Of a DNA stretch of 64,000 nucleotides, positions 9,134 to 17,428 are shown in pieces. This DNA is from JACCWP01 sp963801045. Its GTDB lineage: Bacteria; Actinomycetota; Actinomycetes; Propionibacteriales; Nocardioidaceae. The notes beneath the pieces are model-generated. The model was not told the DNA's origin. It did no database searches and saw nothing but the letters and a program-made list of their open reading frames with translations. Each line of letters begins with the position of its first letter. Positions within the stretch are counted from its first letter, which is position 1. The stretch is from contig CAWDDC010000004.1 in assembly GCA_963801045.1 (NCBI GenBank), forward strand, positions 1,488,001 to 1,552,000. The letters are read 5' to 3'. The translations under genes were made by a program, and so were the position numbers.

Positions 9134-10477
9134 TCAGGCCCCCAGCAGGCTCTGCCCGCAGACCCGCACCACGTTGCCTGTCACCGCGGCCGAGCCGGGC
9201 GCGGCGAACCAGGCCACCGTCTCCGCCACGTCGACCGGCAGGCCGCCCTGCGCCAGCGAGTTCATCCGGCGCCCGGCCTCCCGGACCAGCAGCGGCATCG
9301 TCGCGGTCATCTGGGTCTCGATGAACCCGGGTGCCACCGCGTTGACGGTGATGCCGCGCTCGGCAGCCAGCGGCGTGAACGCCTCGACCAGCCCGATCAC
9401 GCCGGCCTTCGAGGTTCCGTAGTTGGTCTGTCCGTTGTTGCCCGCGATGCCGGCGATCGACGCGACACCGACGACCGCGCCGCCGTCGCGGATCGTCCCG
9501 TCGTCGAGCAGGTGCGACGTGATGCGCACCGGCGCCGCGAGGTTGACGCCCAGCACCGGGTCCCAGTGCTCGGGGCGCATGTTCGCCAGCCGCTTGTCGC
9601 GGGTGATGCCGGCGTTGTGCACGACGACGTCGACCCCGCCGTGGGCCTCGGACAGGTGCCGGGCCAGCCGGTGCGGCGCGTCGACGGACGTCACGTCCAG
9701 GGTGACCGCGTCGCCGTCGAGCTCACGCATCAGCCCCTGTAGATCGGACGCAAGGGCGGGCACGTCGACGCCGACGACGGTCGCCCCGTCGCGGTGCAGC
9801 ACCCGCGCCATCGAGGCGCCGATGCCGCGGGAGGCGCCGGTGACCAGCACCACCCGCCCGGCCAGCGGTGCACGCCAGTCGCCGGTGGTCGCCTCGGTGA
9901 GCCCGCCCGTGCCGACGCGTACGACCTGCCCGGAGACGTAGGCCGACCTGGGCGACAGCAGGAACCCGAGCGTCGAGCCGAGCGCGTCCTCGGCGCCCGC
10001 CGCGACCTGGACGAGCTGGGCGGTCGCGCCTGCGCGCATCTCCTTGCCCAGCGAGCGGGTGAAGCCCTCGAGCGAGCGCTGCGCCACCTGCTCGTCGACC
10101 GCCTTGGGCTGCGAGGGAAGCGAGCCGATGACCACCAGCCGAGCGTTCGGCTCGAGCCGGCGCAGCAGCGGGGTGAAGAACTCCCGGAGCGCACCAAGCC
10201 CCGCCACGTCGTCGATGCCGGTCGCGTCGAGCACCAGCCCCTTGGCCCGGGTGCCCTCCACGAGCGACTCCGTCGTGGCCACGTCCATGCCGGTGAGCAG
10301 CCGGTGCGCGGCGTCGGCGGCTCGCCCGCCGTCGGTGCGCCCGAGCACCACCGTGCCGTCGACCAGCGGGGCGCCGGGCGTCCACCGCTGCAGCGGTGGC
10401 GGGTCCGGCAGGCCGAGGTTCTTGACCACGAACCGGCCGAGCGGGGTGTGGGCGAGGAACTGGTAGCGGTCGCTCAC
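9134..10477 (-). CDS. fabG4: High-molecular-weight 3-oxoacyl-ACP reductase, FabG4 type
   Basis: 447 residues, about 200 longer than ordinary FabG. Residues 1-200 form the degenerate flavodoxin-like domain special to FabG4. The C-terminal ketoreductase has TGASRGIG at 213-220, the HNAG motif (N288), and the catalytic S340, Y353 and K357 (YGTSK). FabG4 of mycobacteria uses NADH and acts on long-chain 3-oxoacyl thioesters. The GTG at 10477 (SDRYQFLAHTPLG) matches the usual family start. First gene of the fabG4-htdX pair, divergent from fadA2. Confidence 0.92.
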   Translation of the reverse strand: MSDRYQFLAHTPLGRFVVKNLGLPDPPPLQRWTPGAPLVDGTVVLGRTDGGRAADAAHRLLTGMDVATTESLVEGTRAKGLVLDATGIDDVAGLGALREFFTPLLRRLEPNARLVVIGSLPSQPKAVDEQVAQRSLEGFTRSLGKEMRAGATAQLVQVAAGAEDALGSTLGFLLSPRSAYVSGQVVRVGTGGLTEATTGDWRAPLAGRVVLVTGASRGIGASMARVLHRDGATVVGVDVPALASDLQGLMRELDGDAVTLDVTSVDAPHRLARHLSEAHGGVDVVVHNAGITRDKRLANMRPEHWDPVLGVNLAAPVRITSHLLDDGTIRDGGAVVGVASIAGIAGNNGQTNYGTSKAGVIGLVEAFTPLAAERGITVNAVAPGFIETQMTATMPLLVREAGRRMNSLAQGGLPVDVAETVAWFAAPGSAAVTGNVVRVCGQSLLGA

Positions 10478-10531
10478 GCGGTGTGTCCCATCTCTCCGTA
10501 CGCTGCCCTCGTCAGCCGAGGGCGGGCGGAA

Positions 10532-10546
10532 GTAACTTCGTGTGTC
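10532..10546. promoter_or_regulatory. Candidate TetR operator in the fabG4/fadA2 intergenic region
   Basis: GTAACTTCGTGT here matches 10 of 12 positions of GTAACTCCGCGT next to the TetR gene at 12633. The left arm overlaps a small palindrome, GAAGTAACTTC. It lies between the two divergent starts, where a repressor could control both. Inferred from the shared motif only. Confidence 0.4.
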
Positions 10547-10644
10547 ACTGGGTGTTTCGTCCACCCATCCTGACGCGGGCCCTGCCGTGCGTCCACGGCT
10601 GCGCGGTGTGGTCCTCATGACGTCGGTGGAGCGAGGAGTGTCAC

Positions 10645-11928
10645 GTGACTGCTGGACAGATCCGCCGGGTGGCGGTGGTGGGCGGCAACCGGATCCCGTT
10701 CGCCCGGTCGAACACGGTCTACGCGCGGGCGTCCAACCAGGACATGCTCACCGCGGCCATCGACGGGCTGGCGGCCCGCTTCGACCTTGCCGGCGAGCGG
10801 CTCGGTGAGGTCGTGGCCGGCGCGGTGCTCAAGCACAGCCGCGACTTCAACCTGACCCGGGAGGCGGTGCTCGGCTCGGTGCTGGCGCCGCAGACCCCGG
10901 CCTACGACCTCCAGCAGGCGTGCGACACCGGCGCGCAGGCGGCGATCGCGGTGGCCGACAAGATCGCCCTCGGGCACATCGAGGTCGGCATCGCCGGGGG
11001 AGCAGACACCACCTCGGACGCCCCGATCGCCGTCAACGAGCGGCTGCGGCAGATCCTGCTGGAGGCCAACCGGGCGAAGTCCACCCAGGGCCGGGTGGCC
11101 GCGCTGCTCAAGGTCCGGCCGGGCCACCTGGTGCCGGAGACACCGCGCAACGCCGAGCCGCGCACTGGGCTGTCGATGGGCGAGAGCGCGGCCCTCACCG
11201 CGGTCGAGTGGGGGATCGCGCGGCAGGAGCAGGACGAGCTCACCGTCGCCTCGCACCAGCGCCTCGCCGCGGCGTACGACCGGGGGTTCCTCGACGACCT
11301 GGTGACGCCGTACCTCGGCCTCGAGCGCGACCAGAACCTGCGCGCCGACACCACCGTCGAGAAGCTGGCGAAGCTGCGGCCGGTCTTCGGCAGCGGCGAG
11401 GCGGCGACGATGACGGCCGCGAACTCGACGCCGCTCACCGACGGCGCGTCCGCCGTGCTGCTCTGCTCGGAGGCGTACGCGGACAGCCGGGGCTGGGAGC
11501 CGCTGGCCTTCCTCACCTGGCACGAGACCGCTGCCGTCGACTACGTGCACGGCGGCGAGGGCCTGCTGATGGCGCCCGCGTACGCCATGCCGCGGATGCT
11601 CGACCGGGCCGGGCTCGCCCTGCAGGACTTCGACTTCTACGAGATCCACGAGGCGTTCGCGTCGCAGGTGCTGGCGACCCTGCGGGCGTGGGAGGACCCG
11701 ATCTTCTGCAAGGAGCGGCTCGGCCTGGACGCACCGCTCGGCGCGGTCGACCGCGACCGGCTCAACGTCGCGGGCTCGTCACTGGCCGCGGGCCACCCGT
11801 TCGCGGCGACCGGCGGTCGGATCATCGCGACACTTGCCAAGCTGCTGGCGGAGAAGGGTTCCGGACGCGGCGTCGTGTCGATCTGCGCGGCCGGCGGTCA
11901 GGGCGTCACCGCGATCCTCGAGCGCTGA
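10645..11928 (+). CDS. fadA2: Acetyl-CoA acetyltransferase (thiolase), FadA2 type
   Basis: 427 residues. Thiolase catalytic residues are in place: nucleophile C93 in QQACDTG, H384 in AAGHPFAATGG, and C414 in SICAAGGQG. The enzyme cleaves 3-ketoacyl-CoA or condenses two acyl-CoAs. A GAGGAG ends about 7 nt before the GTG at 10645. It is divergent from fabG4, as in mycobacteria; together the three proteins would supply thiolase, reductase and dehydratase steps. The 3' end overlaps the converging TetR gene by 23 nt. Confidence 0.93.
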   Translation: MTAGQIRRVAVVGGNRIPFARSNTVYARASNQDMLTAAIDGLAARFDLAGERLGEVVAGAVLKHSRDFNLTREAVLGSVLAPQTPAYDLQQACDTGAQAAIAVADKIALGHIEVGIAGGADTTSDAPIAVNERLRQILLEANRAKSTQGRVAALLKVRPGHLVPETPRNAEPRTGLSMGESAALTAVEWGIARQEQDELTVASHQRLAAAYDRGFLDDLVTPYLGLERDQNLRADTTVEKLAKLRPVFGSGEAATMTAANSTPLTDGASAVLLCSEAYADSRGWEPLAFLTWHETAAVDYVHGGEGLLMAPAYAMPRMLDRAGLALQDFDFYEIHEAFASQVLATLRAWEDPIFCKERLGLDAPLGAVDRDRLNVAGSSLAAGHPFAATGGRIIATLAKLLAEKGSGRGVVSICAAGGQGVTAILER

Positions 11929-12601
11929 CCCGTCCGGCGGCCATCGCGAGGCTGGCGTCGACCAGGTAGGCCTTGACCTGGTCGAACGACACCGGCGCCA
12001 CGGCGGGGATGCCCGGCGCGACCTCGCGGACGGTGAGCCCGGCGCGGGCGAGCTGCAGGCCGCCGAGCGCCTGGGTGTAGAGCACGTTGGCCAGCAGGTC
12101 GGGATCATCGACCCGGAAGTCGCCGGCCGCGTCCCCGGCCCGGAGCACGGCCACCAGCTGGGTCAGGCAGGCGCCGATGGCACGGCCGAGCCGGAAGACC
12201 GCGGCCTCGCTCACCTCGCGCAGCAGCTCGTCGCCCGGACGGCGCAGCAGCGCCAGGGCGCAGTCGACGAACGCGGGGTAGCGGGCGCCGTAGTCGAGGA
12301 AGGCGCCGGACAGCGCCTCCAGCCGGGCGGGGGGAGAGGCGCCGGGGTCGTCGGCCGCCGCCATGGCGCCGGCCAGCTCGTCGAGGTAACCCACGACGGT
12401 GAGCGCGAACAGCTCCTCCTTGCCGGAGAAGTGCCGGTAGATGATCGCCCGGTTGACGCCGACCGCGCGGGCGATGTCCTCGATCTGGGCGTCCCGGACG
12501 CCGCGGGCGTCGAACAGCTCGCGGGTGGCCCGCAGGATGTCGCCCTCGCGCTCGCGTCGCCGGGTCGCCGCGGTCGACGAAGAAACCCCGGCCGCGCTCA
12601 T
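11906..12601 (-). CDS. TetR family transcriptional regulator
   Basis: 231 residues. The N-terminal helix-turn-helix runs from RRREREGDILRATRELF through IEDIARAVGVNRAIIYRHFSGKEELF (about residues 15-65), the standard TetR DNA-binding domain. The C-terminal all-helical domain probably binds an acyl or other small ligand. It overlaps the end of fadA2 by 23 nt on the opposite strand. A GTAAC-N5-GTTAC inverted repeat lies 32 nt upstream of its start, and a related site sits in the fabG4/fadA2 promoter region, so it probably represses both itself and the fatty-acid genes. Confidence 0.88.
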   Translation of the reverse strand: MSAAGVSSSTAATRRREREGDILRATRELFDARGVRDAQIEDIARAVGVNRAIIYRHFSGKEELFALTVVGYLDELAGAMAAADDPGASPPARLEALSGAFLDYGARYPAFVDCALALLRRPGDELLREVSEAAVFRLGRAIGACLTQLVAVLRAGDAAGDFRVDDPDLLANVLYTQALGGLQLARAGLTVREVAPGIPAVAPVSFDQVKAYLVDASLAMAAGRVSARGSR

Positions 12602-12632
12602 CCGGCCAGCGTAGCCACGGCCGTACGCCTGT

Positions 12633-12647
12633 GTAACTCCGCGTTAC
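12633..12647. promoter_or_regulatory. Inverted repeat GTAAC-N5-GTTAC, candidate autoregulatory TetR operator
   Basis: Perfect 5-bp arms separated by 5 nt, 32 nt upstream of the TetR start codon. The left half and spacer resemble the site at 10532. Typical of TetR operators in position and symmetry. Confidence 0.5.
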
Positions 12648-12671
12648 CCCCGGCCCCGGGTCCCGACAGGT

Positions 12672-12688
12672 GGAATGCCGGGCATTCC
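12672..12688. promoter_or_regulatory. Perfect 17-nt palindrome, unknown regulator
   Basis: GGAATGCC-G-GGCATTCC has 8-bp perfect arms with a one-base centre. It lies midway between the TetR gene and the divergent secreted-protein gene, upstream of a TAGCCT hexamer at 12715-12720. Too symmetrical to ignore, but no regulator can be named. Confidence 0.45.
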
Positions 12689-12759
12689 GGGCGTCCGTTG
12701 CCGCGGCCGGGTCCTAGCCTGGCCCTCGACCGGGGGGTGCAGCGCGTAGGGGTGGGTTC

Positions 12760-12777
12760 CCTCGGGTCGACCCGAGG
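12760..12777. promoter_or_regulatory. Perfect 18-nt palindrome in the leader of the secreted beta-propeller gene
   Basis: CCTCGGGTCGACCCGAGG is self-complementary over all 18 bases and ends 15 nt before the ATG at 12793. It could be a protein-binding site in the 5' region or an RNA hairpin close to the ribosome-binding site. Confidence 0.45.
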
Positions 12778-12792
12778 TCACCTGGAGCGCCC

Positions 12793-14058
12793 ATGTCCCG
12801 ACCGTTTCTCGGATCCCTGGCAGTGGCCCTGGTGCTCGCGACCGTGCTGGCGCCGACCGCCAGCGGAGGCGGCGTCGAGCACCCGGCAGTGGTGGGCACC
12901 AACCCCGCCAACGTGACGCCCCAGGTCGTGGACGACGGCGTGGTGGGGCACACGACGATCAACGCCTTCGCCCGTCGCGGCAGCCGGATGTACGCCGGTG
13001 GCACCTTCCACCGGGTCACCAACGCGAGCGGGTCGCAGGCCTACACCCGGCACAACCTGATGGCCTTCGACGCGACGAGCGGGGCGGTGTCCGGATTCGC
13101 CCCGGTCGTCGACGGAACGGTGTGGGCACTCACCCGCCGTGCGTCGTCGCTGTACGTCGCGGGCACGTTCACCTCCGTCAACGGTGTGGCCCGGCGCGGC
13201 GTGGCCAAGCTCGACGCCGCCACCGGCGCGGTCGTCCGCCGGTTCAACGCCAATCTCGCCGGCGGCCGCGTGACCGACATGCAGCTCGTCGGCGGGCGGC
13301 TGGTCATCGGTGGGACCTTTCCCGGGCGACTGCTGGCGCTGAACCCGGGCACCGGTCGCGACACCGGCTACGTCGACCTCTCGATCACCGGCAAGGTCGC
13401 GGAACGGGAGGCCACGGAGGTCTTCAAGTTCGCCGCCGCGGGCAACCGGCTGGTGGCGATCGGCAACTTCACCACGGTCGATGACCAGGCGCGTGCGCGG
13501 GCGTTCATGCTGTCGCTGGCTCCGGCAGCCGCGACCCTGAACCCCTGGTACTACCAGCCGCTGGCCAACTCGTGCTCCAGCGACTCGACGACCAACTACC
13601 TGCGCGGCGTCGACTTCTCGCCCGACGGGACCTGGTTCGCCCTTGCCGCCACCGGCTACATCCCCGAGTTCGGCGGGGTCGGGCGGGACATCTGCGACGC
13701 CGCCGCCCGGTTCGAGACCGACGTCGCCACGCCCTTCCGGCCGACGTGGATCAACTACACCGGCGGTGACAGCCTGCGCGCGATCGCCGTGACCGGTGCC
13801 GCTGTCTACGTGCAGGGTCACCAGCGGTGGCTGGACAACCCGTTCGGGCAGGACTCCGCCGGCTTCGGCGCGGTGACGCGTGAGGGGATCGGTGCGATCG
13901 ACCCCAGCACCGGTCGGGCACTGTCGTGGAACCCCGGCAAGACCCGGGCCCAGGGCGGCAGGGTCCTCTACGCCACTCCCGCCGGCCTGTGGGTGGGCAG
14001 CGACGGTGAGCGGTTCGCCGGCGAGCGTCGCGACAACATCGCGTTCCTGCCGCTGTGA
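12793..14058 (+). CDS. Secreted beta-propeller-like protein of unknown function
   Basis: 421 residues. An N-terminal signal peptide (MSRPFLGSLAVALVLATVLAPTAS) is followed by repeated beta-rich units of about 45-50 residues. Several carry a YAGGTF/YVAGTFTSVNG-type strand plus an LDAATGAV turn, the pattern of the delta-60/PQQ-like propeller proteins of actinobacteria. No catalytic motif is visible. Predicted extracellular or wall-associated; the ligand is unknown. CTGGAGC sits about 7 nt upstream of the ATG. It converges on ligB with 17 nt between stops. Confidence 0.75.
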   Translation: MSRPFLGSLAVALVLATVLAPTASGGGVEHPAVVGTNPANVTPQVVDDGVVGHTTINAFARRGSRMYAGGTFHRVTNASGSQAYTRHNLMAFDATSGAVSGFAPVVDGTVWALTRRASSLYVAGTFTSVNGVARRGVAKLDAATGAVVRRFNANLAGGRVTDMQLVGGRLVIGGTFPGRLLALNPGTGRDTGYVDLSITGKVAEREATEVFKFAAAGNRLVAIGNFTTVDDQARARAFMLSLAPAAATLNPWYYQPLANSCSSDSTTNYLRGVDFSPDGTWFALAATGYIPEFGGVGRDICDAAARFETDVATPFRPTWINYTGGDSLRAIAVTGAAVYVQGHQRWLDNPFGQDSAGFGAVTREGIGAIDPSTGRALSWNPGKTRAQGGRVLYATPAGLWVGSDGERFAGERRDNIAFLPL

Positions 14059-14063
14059 CGCCG

Positions 14064-14078
14064 TGAGCCGCGGGCTCA
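14064..14078. terminator. Hairpin between convergent genes
   Basis: TGAGCC-GCG-GGCTCA forms a 6-bp GC-rich stem with a 3-nt loop between the propeller gene stop and the ligB stop, which it overlaps. There is no U-tract, as is common in actinobacteria, so its activity is uncertain. Confidence 0.4.
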
Positions 14079-15626
14079 GCGCGCCTGCAGCGCGAGCACG
14101 GTGCTGAGGGTGTCGGCCTCGTCGGCGGTCTTGTCGTCGCGGTAGCGCAGCACCCGAGCGAACCGCAGGGCCACCCCGCCCGGGTAGCGCGGTGAGGTCT
14201 GCACGCCGTCGAAGGCGATCTCGACCACCAGCTCCGGACGTACGTGCACGACGTGGCGGCTGCGGCTCACCTCGCGCGCGAGCAGCTGCTCGGTCTGCCA
14301 GGTGAGCAGCTCGTCGGTGAGTCCCTTGAACGTCTTGCCGAGCATCACGAAACCGTTGTCGTCGCCGCCGGCCGCCCCGTCGGCGCGCGCACCGAGGTGG
14401 AGGTTCGACAGCCATCCCACCCGGCGCCCGCTGCCCCACTCGACGGCGAGCACCACCAGGTCGAGGGTGTGTCGCGGCTTGACCTTGACCCAGCCCGAGC
14501 CGCGTCTGCCGGCGGCGTAGGGCGCGCCGCCTGCCTTGACGACGACCCCCTCGTGGCCGCGGTCGACCGCGTCGACGAAGAACGCCTGCGCCGCTGCCGG
14601 GTCCGCGGTGACCAGTCGCGACACCAACAGCTCGGCCGGCACCTCCGCGGTGAGCCGAGCGGCCCGTTCGGACAGCGGTGCGTCCAGGAGGTCGTCGCCG
14701 TCGGCGTGCAGGACGTCGAACAGCACGGTGCTCAGCGGGGTGCGCGCTCGCAGCGCGGGCACGTCTGCGGCCGACGCGGTGCGTGCCGCGGTCACCTGGA
14801 AGGGCTGCGGTCGCCCGTCGGGGCGCAGCGCGATCGCCTCGCCGTCGAGCACGAGGCTGCGCGCGGGCAGCGCGCGTACGTGCTCCACCACCTCCGGCAC
14901 CCGGGTGGTGATGTCGTCGAGGCTCCTGGTGACGACCAGCACCTCGTCGCCCTGCTTGTGCACCTGCATCCGGATGCCGTCGAGCTTGGTGTCGACGACG
15001 ACGGGGTCGCCAGCCGGGGAGACCTTGGCCAGGGCCGCGGCCACGTCGGGTGCCGTCCCGGCGAGCATCGGCCGCACCGGGCGACCCACCTGCAGGCGCA
15101 CCGCGGCCAGTCCGGCGTCGCCCTCGCGGCGCGCCAGCCCGGCCACCGCGGCGGTCGATCCCAGCAGCATCGCGGCACGCCGGACCGCTGTGGCCGGCAG
15201 CCCGAGGGCCGGTGCCAGCGCGTCGAGGACCACCCCGTCGAGGGCGCCCTGGCGGAGCTCGCCGGTGAGCAGGCCGCGCAGGAAGGTCTGCTCGGGCGCG
15301 GTCGCCCGGCCGAGCAGGGTGGCGAGCGCCTGCCTCCGCGCACCCTGGCTGCCGGTGCCGGCCAGTGCCGCCAGCCGCTCGAGCTCGGCGTCCACCTCGA
15401 GCACGGTGAGCACCGGGTCGGTGGCGGGCTCGACCTGCTCCGCCAGCGAGCGCCAGCCGATGCCGGTGCGCCGCTGCCGGGTCTCGCCCGACAGGTAGGC
15501 GACCGCCACCTCGACCTCGTCCGCCTCGCACCGTCGCAGCAGGTCGGCCAGCAGGTCCCGCTTCGCGGTGCGCGACCGGGTGCCGGACACGGCCGCCGAC
15601 GTGGTCACCAGATCGGAGAGCAGCAC
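14076..15626 (-). CDS. ligB: ATP-dependent DNA ligase, LigB type
   Basis: 516 residues. An N-terminal DNA-binding domain (1-180) leads into the adenylation domain with the nucleotidyl-accepting lysine K214 in VDTKLDGIRM. This is followed by DGEAIAL, HEGVVVKAGG and the WVKVKP motif, then the OB-fold domain. It seals nicks using ATP and is accessory to NAD-dependent LigA. The GTG at 15626 gives an N-terminus (LLSDLVTTSAAV) resembling mycobacterial LigB. That start lies 6 nt after a -10 belonging to a DNA-damage promoter motif, so the mRNA is probably leaderless. Divergent from a base-excision glycosylase. Confidence 0.93.
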   Translation of the reverse strand: MLLSDLVTTSAAVSGTRSRTAKRDLLADLLRRCEADEVEVAVAYLSGETRQRRTGIGWRSLAEQVEPATDPVLTVLEVDAELERLAALAGTGSQGARRQALATLLGRATAPEQTFLRGLLTGELRQGALDGVVLDALAPALGLPATAVRRAAMLLGSTAAVAGLARREGDAGLAAVRLQVGRPVRPMLAGTAPDVAAALAKVSPAGDPVVVDTKLDGIRMQVHKQGDEVLVVTRSLDDITTRVPEVVEHVRALPARSLVLDGEAIALRPDGRPQPFQVTAARTASAADVPALRARTPLSTVLFDVLHADGDDLLDAPLSERAARLTAEVPAELLVSRLVTADPAAAQAFFVDAVDRGHEGVVVKAGGAPYAAGRRGSGWVKVKPRHTLDLVVLAVEWGSGRRVGWLSNLHLGARADGAAGGDDNGFVMLGKTFKGLTDELLTWQTEQLLAREVSRSRHVVHVRPELVVEIAFDGVQTSPRYPGGVALRFARVLRYRDDKTADEADTLSTVLALQAR

Positions 15627-15632
15627 GAACAC

Positions 15633-15655
15633 ATCGTGGCCCCTGGCACCGACTG
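15633..15655 (-). promoter_or_regulatory. Probable RecA-independent DNA-damage (PafBC-type) promoter of ligB
   Basis: On the minus strand GTCGGTG, 8 nt, then CACGAT. This matches TGTCRGTG-N8-TAnnnT except for the first T of the left box (A here) and the first T of the -10. The -10 ends 6 nt before the ligB GTG, the same geometry as uvrB and uvrC. It is the weakest of the four copies in the window. Confidence 0.5.
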
Positions 15656-15688
15656 TCGCCCGCCGCAACGGTTACGGGGTCGGGCACG

Positions 15689-16651
15689 ATGGACCTCGTG
15701 CAGGCGGAGGCGGCGGTGCGGGCCCAGCGCACCTGGCGACCGGGTCGCCCGGTGCCACTGCCCGCCGTGATCGGCACCCTGCGCCGGGGCGCCGGCGACC
15801 CGGCGTTCCGCTACGACCGGGGCAGCGTGTGGCGGACGCTGCGCACCCCCGACGGACCGGCGACGCTGCACCTGGTCTGCGACCCCGCCGGGGACGGCGT
15901 GACCGCCGTCGGCTGGGGCTCCGGGCGCCAGTGGGCACTCGACCAGGTGCCGTCGATGCTCGGCGGCGCCGACGAGACCGCGGACGACTTCGTCCGCGCG
16001 CACGCAGGACGGCACCCGTTCATCGCGCACGCGCTCCGGCTCTACCCGCACTACCGGGTGCAGCGCACCGGGCTGGTGTTCGAGGCGCTGCTGGCGGCGG
16101 CGCTGGAGCAGAAGGTCACCGGCCAGGAAGCCTTCACCGGGTGGCGTCGCCTGCTGCGTCGCTTCGGCGAGCCGGCACCGGGTCCCGCTGCCGACCTCGG
16201 GATGCGGGTGCCGCCAGCCCCCGAGACGGTGCGCGCGGTGCCGTCGTGGGAGTGGCTGCGACTGCCGGTCGACCACGCCCGGTCGCGGCTCGCCGTCACC
16301 GCGGCCGGCGTGGCCCCGGCGCTGGAGCGCACCCTGGGGTTGCCGGGCGTGGAGGCAGCCCGGCGCCTCACCACCCTGCCCGGCGTCGGCGTCTGGACCG
16401 CTGCCGAGGTGCGCCAGCGCGCGCACGGCGACCCCGACGCCGCCAGCTTCGGCGACTACCACGTGCCCGGACTCATCGGGTGCACGCTCGCGGGGCAACC
16501 GGTCGACGACGCGGGCATGGCCGCGCTGCTGGAGCCGTACCGCGGGCACCGGTTCCGGGTGCAACGGCTGGTGGAGCTGTGCGGCAGCCGCCGGGCCCGC
16601 CGCGGGCCCCGGACGGGTCCGCGGCGGCACCTCCCCGGGCAGGTCGGCTGA
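15689..16651 (+). CDS. AlkA-like DNA-3-methyladenine glycosylase (HhH-GPD family)
   Basis: 320 residues. The helix-hairpin-helix LPGVGVWTAAEV lies at 230-241, followed by a loop ending in SFGDYHV, whose D256 is in the catalytic aspartate position of HhH-GPD glycosylases. The upstream segment LVFEALLAAALEQKVT is the conserved first helix of the domain. It excises alkylated or otherwise damaged bases to start base-excision repair. It faces away from ligB across a 62-nt spacer. The C-terminal 30 residues are basic and Gly/Pro-rich. No AraC or methyltransferase domain is fused. Confidence 0.85.
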   Translation: MDLVQAEAAVRAQRTWRPGRPVPLPAVIGTLRRGAGDPAFRYDRGSVWRTLRTPDGPATLHLVCDPAGDGVTAVGWGSGRQWALDQVPSMLGGADETADDFVRAHAGRHPFIAHALRLYPHYRVQRTGLVFEALLAAALEQKVTGQEAFTGWRRLLRRFGEPAPGPAADLGMRVPPAPETVRAVPSWEWLRLPVDHARSRLAVTAAGVAPALERTLGLPGVEAARRLTTLPGVGVWTAAEVRQRAHGDPDAASFGDYHVPGLIGCTLAGQPVDDAGMAALLEPYRGHRFRVQRLVELCGSRRARRGPRTGPRRHLPGQVG

Positions 16652-16677
16652 CCCGAACCGGTCGCCGACCCGCAGCC

Positions 16678-17337
16678 TCACTCCGGGTCGTCCGGCCACG
16701 CCGGGCGGTCGAGCCGGATCCAGCCGCCCTCCGGGACGGAGTCCTGGCAGTGCACCGGGTATTCGTCGTGCCGGCCGCAGGCCGGCGACCCGGCCGCGTG
16801 GTAGGTGGAGTACCAGAAGTAGCGCCGGGCGCCGACCAGACCCTTGTACCCCGCCGTGCTGAGCACCCGCTCGCTCTCGATCCGCGCGGGCAGCGTCGCG
16901 ATGACCTCGCGGGTCGCGTTGGACTCCACCTCGGCCACCAGGACGTCGTCGCGCACCACGAACCGGATGTTGCGCTCCGCGCCCGGCTCCCCGTCGGTGT
17001 CGAGCTCGAGGGTGAAGCGCCGGTGCCGGTTCTGCAGCACCGCCGGGTCGAAGCCGCGGTGGGTCCGGACGGTCCACCGCACCCGGACCGCGCCCCGCGG
17101 TGGCGACAGCTGGGTCACCCGGTGGCTGACCGACCGGATGTCGAGCCGGCCGGGTGTGTCGTCCGGGTCGGTGGTGGTCGTGGTGGAGACGACGTCGTCG
17201 GTCGGAGTGGGCGGTGCCACGGCGGGCGCCGCGGTGCTCGGGGCCGAGGCGGCGAGCAGGCCGAGGCCGGCGGCCAGGGCGAGGCCGGCGGCCACCGCCG
17301 CGGACCGGCGGTGGGTGGGCACGGGACGTACGGGCAT
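16678..17337 (-). CDS. Secreted protein of unknown function
   Basis: 219 residues. A signal peptide (MPVRPVPTHRRS, then an Ala/Leu/Gly core, cleavage after STAA) is followed by a Thr/Pro/Asp-rich linker with TTTTTDPDD (about 50-60). A beta-rich domain comes next, with a cysteine pair near the C-terminus (SPACGRH, PVHCQDS). AAGGA lies 9 nt before the ATG at 17337, which decides the start. I do not recognise the family; it looks like an exported actinobacterial protein with one likely disulphide. It is not in an obvious operon. Confidence 0.7.
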   Translation of the reverse strand: MPVRPVPTHRRSAAVAAGLALAAGLGLLAASAPSTAAPAVAPPTPTDDVVSTTTTTDPDDTPGRLDIRSVSHRVTQLSPPRGAVRVRWTVRTHRGFDPAVLQNRHRRFTLELDTDGEPGAERNIRFVVRDDVLVAEVESNATREVIATLPARIESERVLSTAGYKGLVGARRYFWYSTYHAAGSPACGRHDEYPVHCQDSVPEGGWIRLDRPAWPDDPE

Positions 17338-17428
17338 CGGGACCGTCCTTCGGGCAGGCAGCGCGCCCGGTCGGGCGCGGCGCGCACCGTAGGAGCCCTG
17401 GGAAGGACCTGGCGGCCGCCGTCCACAG

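Noticed and set aside
15654..15682. A possible damage promoter for the AlkA-like gene facing right
   Set aside because: TGTCGCCC is present, but no TAnnnT lies 8 nt downstream; only the leftward (ligB) side fits the geometry.
12778..15777. Long minus-strand frame running across both the secreted propeller gene and ligB
   Set aside because: It is in a different frame from the real ligB, is Arg/Gly-rich, and is antisense to a well-supported secreted protein.
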